DNA of 14,498 bases from Thermoplasmatota archaeon (GTDB lineage Archaea; Thermoplasmatota; E2; DHVEG-1), in assembly GCA_030605515.1 (NCBI GenBank), contig JAUWIE010000047.1, positions 1 to 14,498 of the forward strand, written 5' to 3'. Below, piece by piece: positions 12,972 through 14,498 of this stretch; the first letter of the stretch is position 1, and every line of letters starts with the position of its first letter. A program made the translations under genes and the position numbers. Below the pieces are notes generated by a model. That model had not been told where the DNA came from. It saw only the letters and a list, made by a program, of their open reading frames with translations, and did not search any database.

Positions 12972-14249
12972 ATGAATCTTAAACCCAGTAAAAAATATAA
13001 AATAAAAAAGATAGATGCAATAATAGTAGTAGCTTTGATAGTGATAGCTGGGCTTGTTTTATTTAAAGCAGGATATATAGGTGAGGATCCTGACCCTACT
13101 CCAGACCCAGATCCAGACCCGGTTCCTACTCCACCGCCTATACTAACACCACCAACATCCTTCATCCCAGGTTATATGATGGGTGTTTCCGGTGAAGATG
13201 AAGGAGTTCATTTTGATAAAATCCGTATTTGTAGGGAATGGTGGTACTATAGTGTTATATTTGACGATGAAAGTGAACTAGCAGGCTGGACCATATCCAT
13301 AAGCTTCAATCATATGGCACGTAGTGATCTTCTAGGTCAATTAAAACCAGATCTCTTAGTTTTTACACTACATAGCCCCGATGGAGAAGAATATGGGGGG
13401 ATGATCAATAAAAAAAGAGGATTAGGAATACTTTCACAACCTACACTTGAGGCGAAATCACCTGGAGTAAGCTTAAAATTTGAGGATTCATGGGCTGAGG
13501 GAAGAGCACCTGAATGGCACGTTCATGTTGAGGATAACGACATCGATAATGATCATGTTATTGTAGCGGATCTGCGTTTCTTTGCACCATCAGAACCAAT
13601 ATGGACTATGGGTGAAAGAGCTTTTCAAAAATCAAAAAGCAACTTAGCAAGTTATATGTTTACAGGATGTAATGTTACTGGAACTGTTCAAATAGACAAT
13701 TCAGAGTATGATGTAATAGGCAAAGGACATCATGAACATTCATGGTCACCAAATATTATAACAAGGGGATCAATCAATGGATGGGACTGGTTCCATATGA
13801 CTCTTGATAACGGATGGAATATTTATTTAACCAATTATTATCCAACACCGCAGTTAATTACTTCTCTGACATCAAAAACAAATCCAATTAGTTCATTAAT
13901 AATAACAACAGATGATGGAAGAACAATGACAATGCTTAATAACATTGATCTAAAGATTACGAAATCAGATGAAAAGATCTTCCCATTTGTAAAAATGCCA
14001 TCTGAGTTTAATCTAGAGGCAAAACCAAGTATTCTACAACCGTTAATATTACCTTATAATATGCAATTAAATTTGAATATCAACGCTGAAAACACCTATG
14101 AACAAGTATGGAAGTTCCCAACATATGTAGGAATGAAAGTTGGTATGAGCTCAATAAGTGGAAAAATAAAGTGGTCTGATGATGATGGAGAGTATGAAAT
14201 CGAGTTAAATGGACTTGCATCCTCTTGGAGTATGAGAGCCTTGCTTTAA
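12972..14249 (+). CDS. Membrane-anchored CrtC/AttH-like lipocalin-fold protein
   Basis: This 425-residue protein has a basic N-terminus, one TM helix or uncleaved signal anchor (about residues 14-34) and a low-complexity Asp-Pro-Thr linker (39-58). An extracytoplasmic domain follows. That domain shows the marks of the carotenoid 1,2-hydratase (CrtC)/AttH superfamily: REWWYYS (88-94), GKGHHEHSW (250-258, matching the family's DHEW-type site) and NGWDWFHMTLDNG (269-281). Family members include hydroxyneurosporene synthase and secreted proteins of unknown function that bind or hydrate lipids. No carotenoid gene is visible here, so a lipid-binding or hydrolytic surface role is equally possible. 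It has its own TATA box and no ribosome binding site. It converges on the isoprenoid gene that follows. Confidence 0.82.
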   Translation: MNLKPSKKYKIKKIDAIIVVALIVIAGLVLFKAGYIGEDPDPTPDPDPDPVPTPPPILTPPTSFIPGYMMGVSGEDEGVHFDKIRICREWWYYSVIFDDESELAGWTISISFNHMARSDLLGQLKPDLLVFTLHSPDGEEYGGMINKKRGLGILSQPTLEAKSPGVSLKFEDSWAEGRAPEWHVHVEDNDIDNDHVIVADLRFFAPSEPIWTMGERAFQKSKSNLASYMFTGCNVTGTVQIDNSEYDVIGKGHHEHSWSPNIITRGSINGWDWFHMTLDNGWNIYLTNYYPTPQLITSLTSKTNPISSLIITTDDGRTMTMLNNIDLKITKSDEKIFPFVKMPSEFNLEAKPSILQPLILPYNMQLNLNINAENTYEQVWKFPTYVGMKVGMSSISGKIKWSDDDGEYEIELNGLASSWSMRALL

Positions 14250-14252
14250 TCT

Positions 14253-14261
14253 AAAAAAAAA
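14253..14261 (-). terminator. T-tract after the phosphomevalonate dehydratase gene
   Basis: A run of nine T on the minus strand immediately after the stop at 14262-14264, in the 12-base gap between the convergent genes. It fits archaeal oligo-T termination. Confidence 0.5.
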
Positions 14262-14498
14262 TCATTTAACTGTTACTTCTCCTTTATTAGCATCTAATAC
14301 GATAGTGTCTCCATCCTGTATATTTTTAATATCTATTTGATCAACACAGGGTATACCAGCAAGAATGACACCAGTTGCAACAATAGTTTCTGTCTCCTTA
14401 TTAATGATACCTTTTGGTGCTACACTATTTTTTGCAAGACCATATATAACATATGATCCAACAGTTGAACCCTTTCCACATGGAAAAACAAGAATTTT
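14262..14498 (-). CDS. Phosphomevalonate dehydratase small subunit (aconitase-X swivel domain, DUF126), partial
   Basis: The last 78 residues are inside the window; the N-terminus lies beyond 14498. The sequence contains FPCGKGSTVGSYVIYGLA, APKGIINKETETIVATGVILAGIP and DGDTIVLDANKGEVTV, which is the DUF126 pattern. With a large aconitase-X (DUF521) subunit it forms the enzyme that dehydrates mevalonate 5-phosphate to trans-anhydromevalonate 5-phosphate. That is the step defining the archaeal mevalonate route to isoprenoid lipids. The large subunit gene is expected just outside the window, either upstream or fused. This gene is the strongest evidence that the host is an archaeon. Related swivel domains act on other hydroxy acids, notably hydroxyproline derivatives in bacteria, but here the archaeal role is favoured. 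Confidence 0.82.
   Translation of the reverse strand, partial: KILVFPCGKGSTVGSYVIYGLAKNSVAPKGIINKETETIVATGVILAGIPCVDQIDIKNIQDGDTIVLDANKGEVTVK

Noticed and set aside
12854..13165. 103-codon minus-strand ORF rich in Gly and Ser
   Set aside because: It is the antisense shadow of the Asp-Pro linker in the lipocalin gene, and its hydrophobic remainder covers the AT-rich promoter region.
1..14498. CRISPR arrays, tRNA or rRNA genes, insertion sequences
   Set aside because: No regularly spaced repeats, no cloverleaf-like segments and no transposase or integrase motifs were found on either strand by reading.

Overview
This is a low-GC archaeal chromosome segment. The last gene is the small (swivel) subunit of the aconitase-X type phosphomevalonate dehydratase of the archaeal mevalonate pathway. 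Several upstream regions carry archaeal-style TATA boxes, one gene looks leaderless, and gene ends are followed by T-tracts without long hairpins. Most other genes have strong GGAGG or GAGG ribosome binding sites. A euryarchaeal or Thermoplasmatota-like anaerobe is a reasonable guess, but no marker here fixes the lineage.

Layout. Positions 1-1900 look accessory: the broken or partial end of an unrecognised gene, a coiled-coil hypothetical protein, a NYN-domain nuclease on the minus strand, and several inverted repeats. Positions 1944-3501 hold a tight plus-strand cassette of six very small genes: two 2-TM membrane proteins, two paralogous UPF0145 (YbjQ-type) proteins and two zinc-ribbon proteins, one of which (2937-3113) is only 58 codons. 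It is preceded by dense ACGT palindromes that look like an operator. Positions 3555-5508 encode a NatA/NatB-type ABC exporter. On the minus strand, 5555-7669 is a soluble PAS-PAS histidine kinase with a C-terminal receiver; an internal Shine-Dalgarno and ATG could release the receiver as a separate CheY-like protein.

The metabolic core is a minus-strand operon read from 12473 down to 7820: HD-domain protein, citrate lyase alpha-type CoA-transferase (CitF), a short citrate-synthase-family citryl-CoA lyase, and a fused LeuC-LeuD aconitase. Together these could interconvert isocitrate and citrate, activate citrate to citryl-CoA by CoA transfer, and split it into oxaloacetate and acetyl-CoA. There is no CitD acyl carrier, CitE, CitC/CitG/CitX maturation gene or ATP-dependent citryl-CoA synthetase in the operon. 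The set therefore looks like a minimal, ATP-free citrate cleavage (or citrate synthesis) route built from two unrelated citrate systems, and it is the most interesting item in the window.

The right end carries a membrane-anchored CrtC/AttH-like lipocalin protein with an Asp-Pro linker, probably from a leaderless transcript. It converges on the partial phosphomevalonate dehydratase small subunit. The 12474-12971 intergenic region contains promoters for both flanking genes and a candidate structured element.
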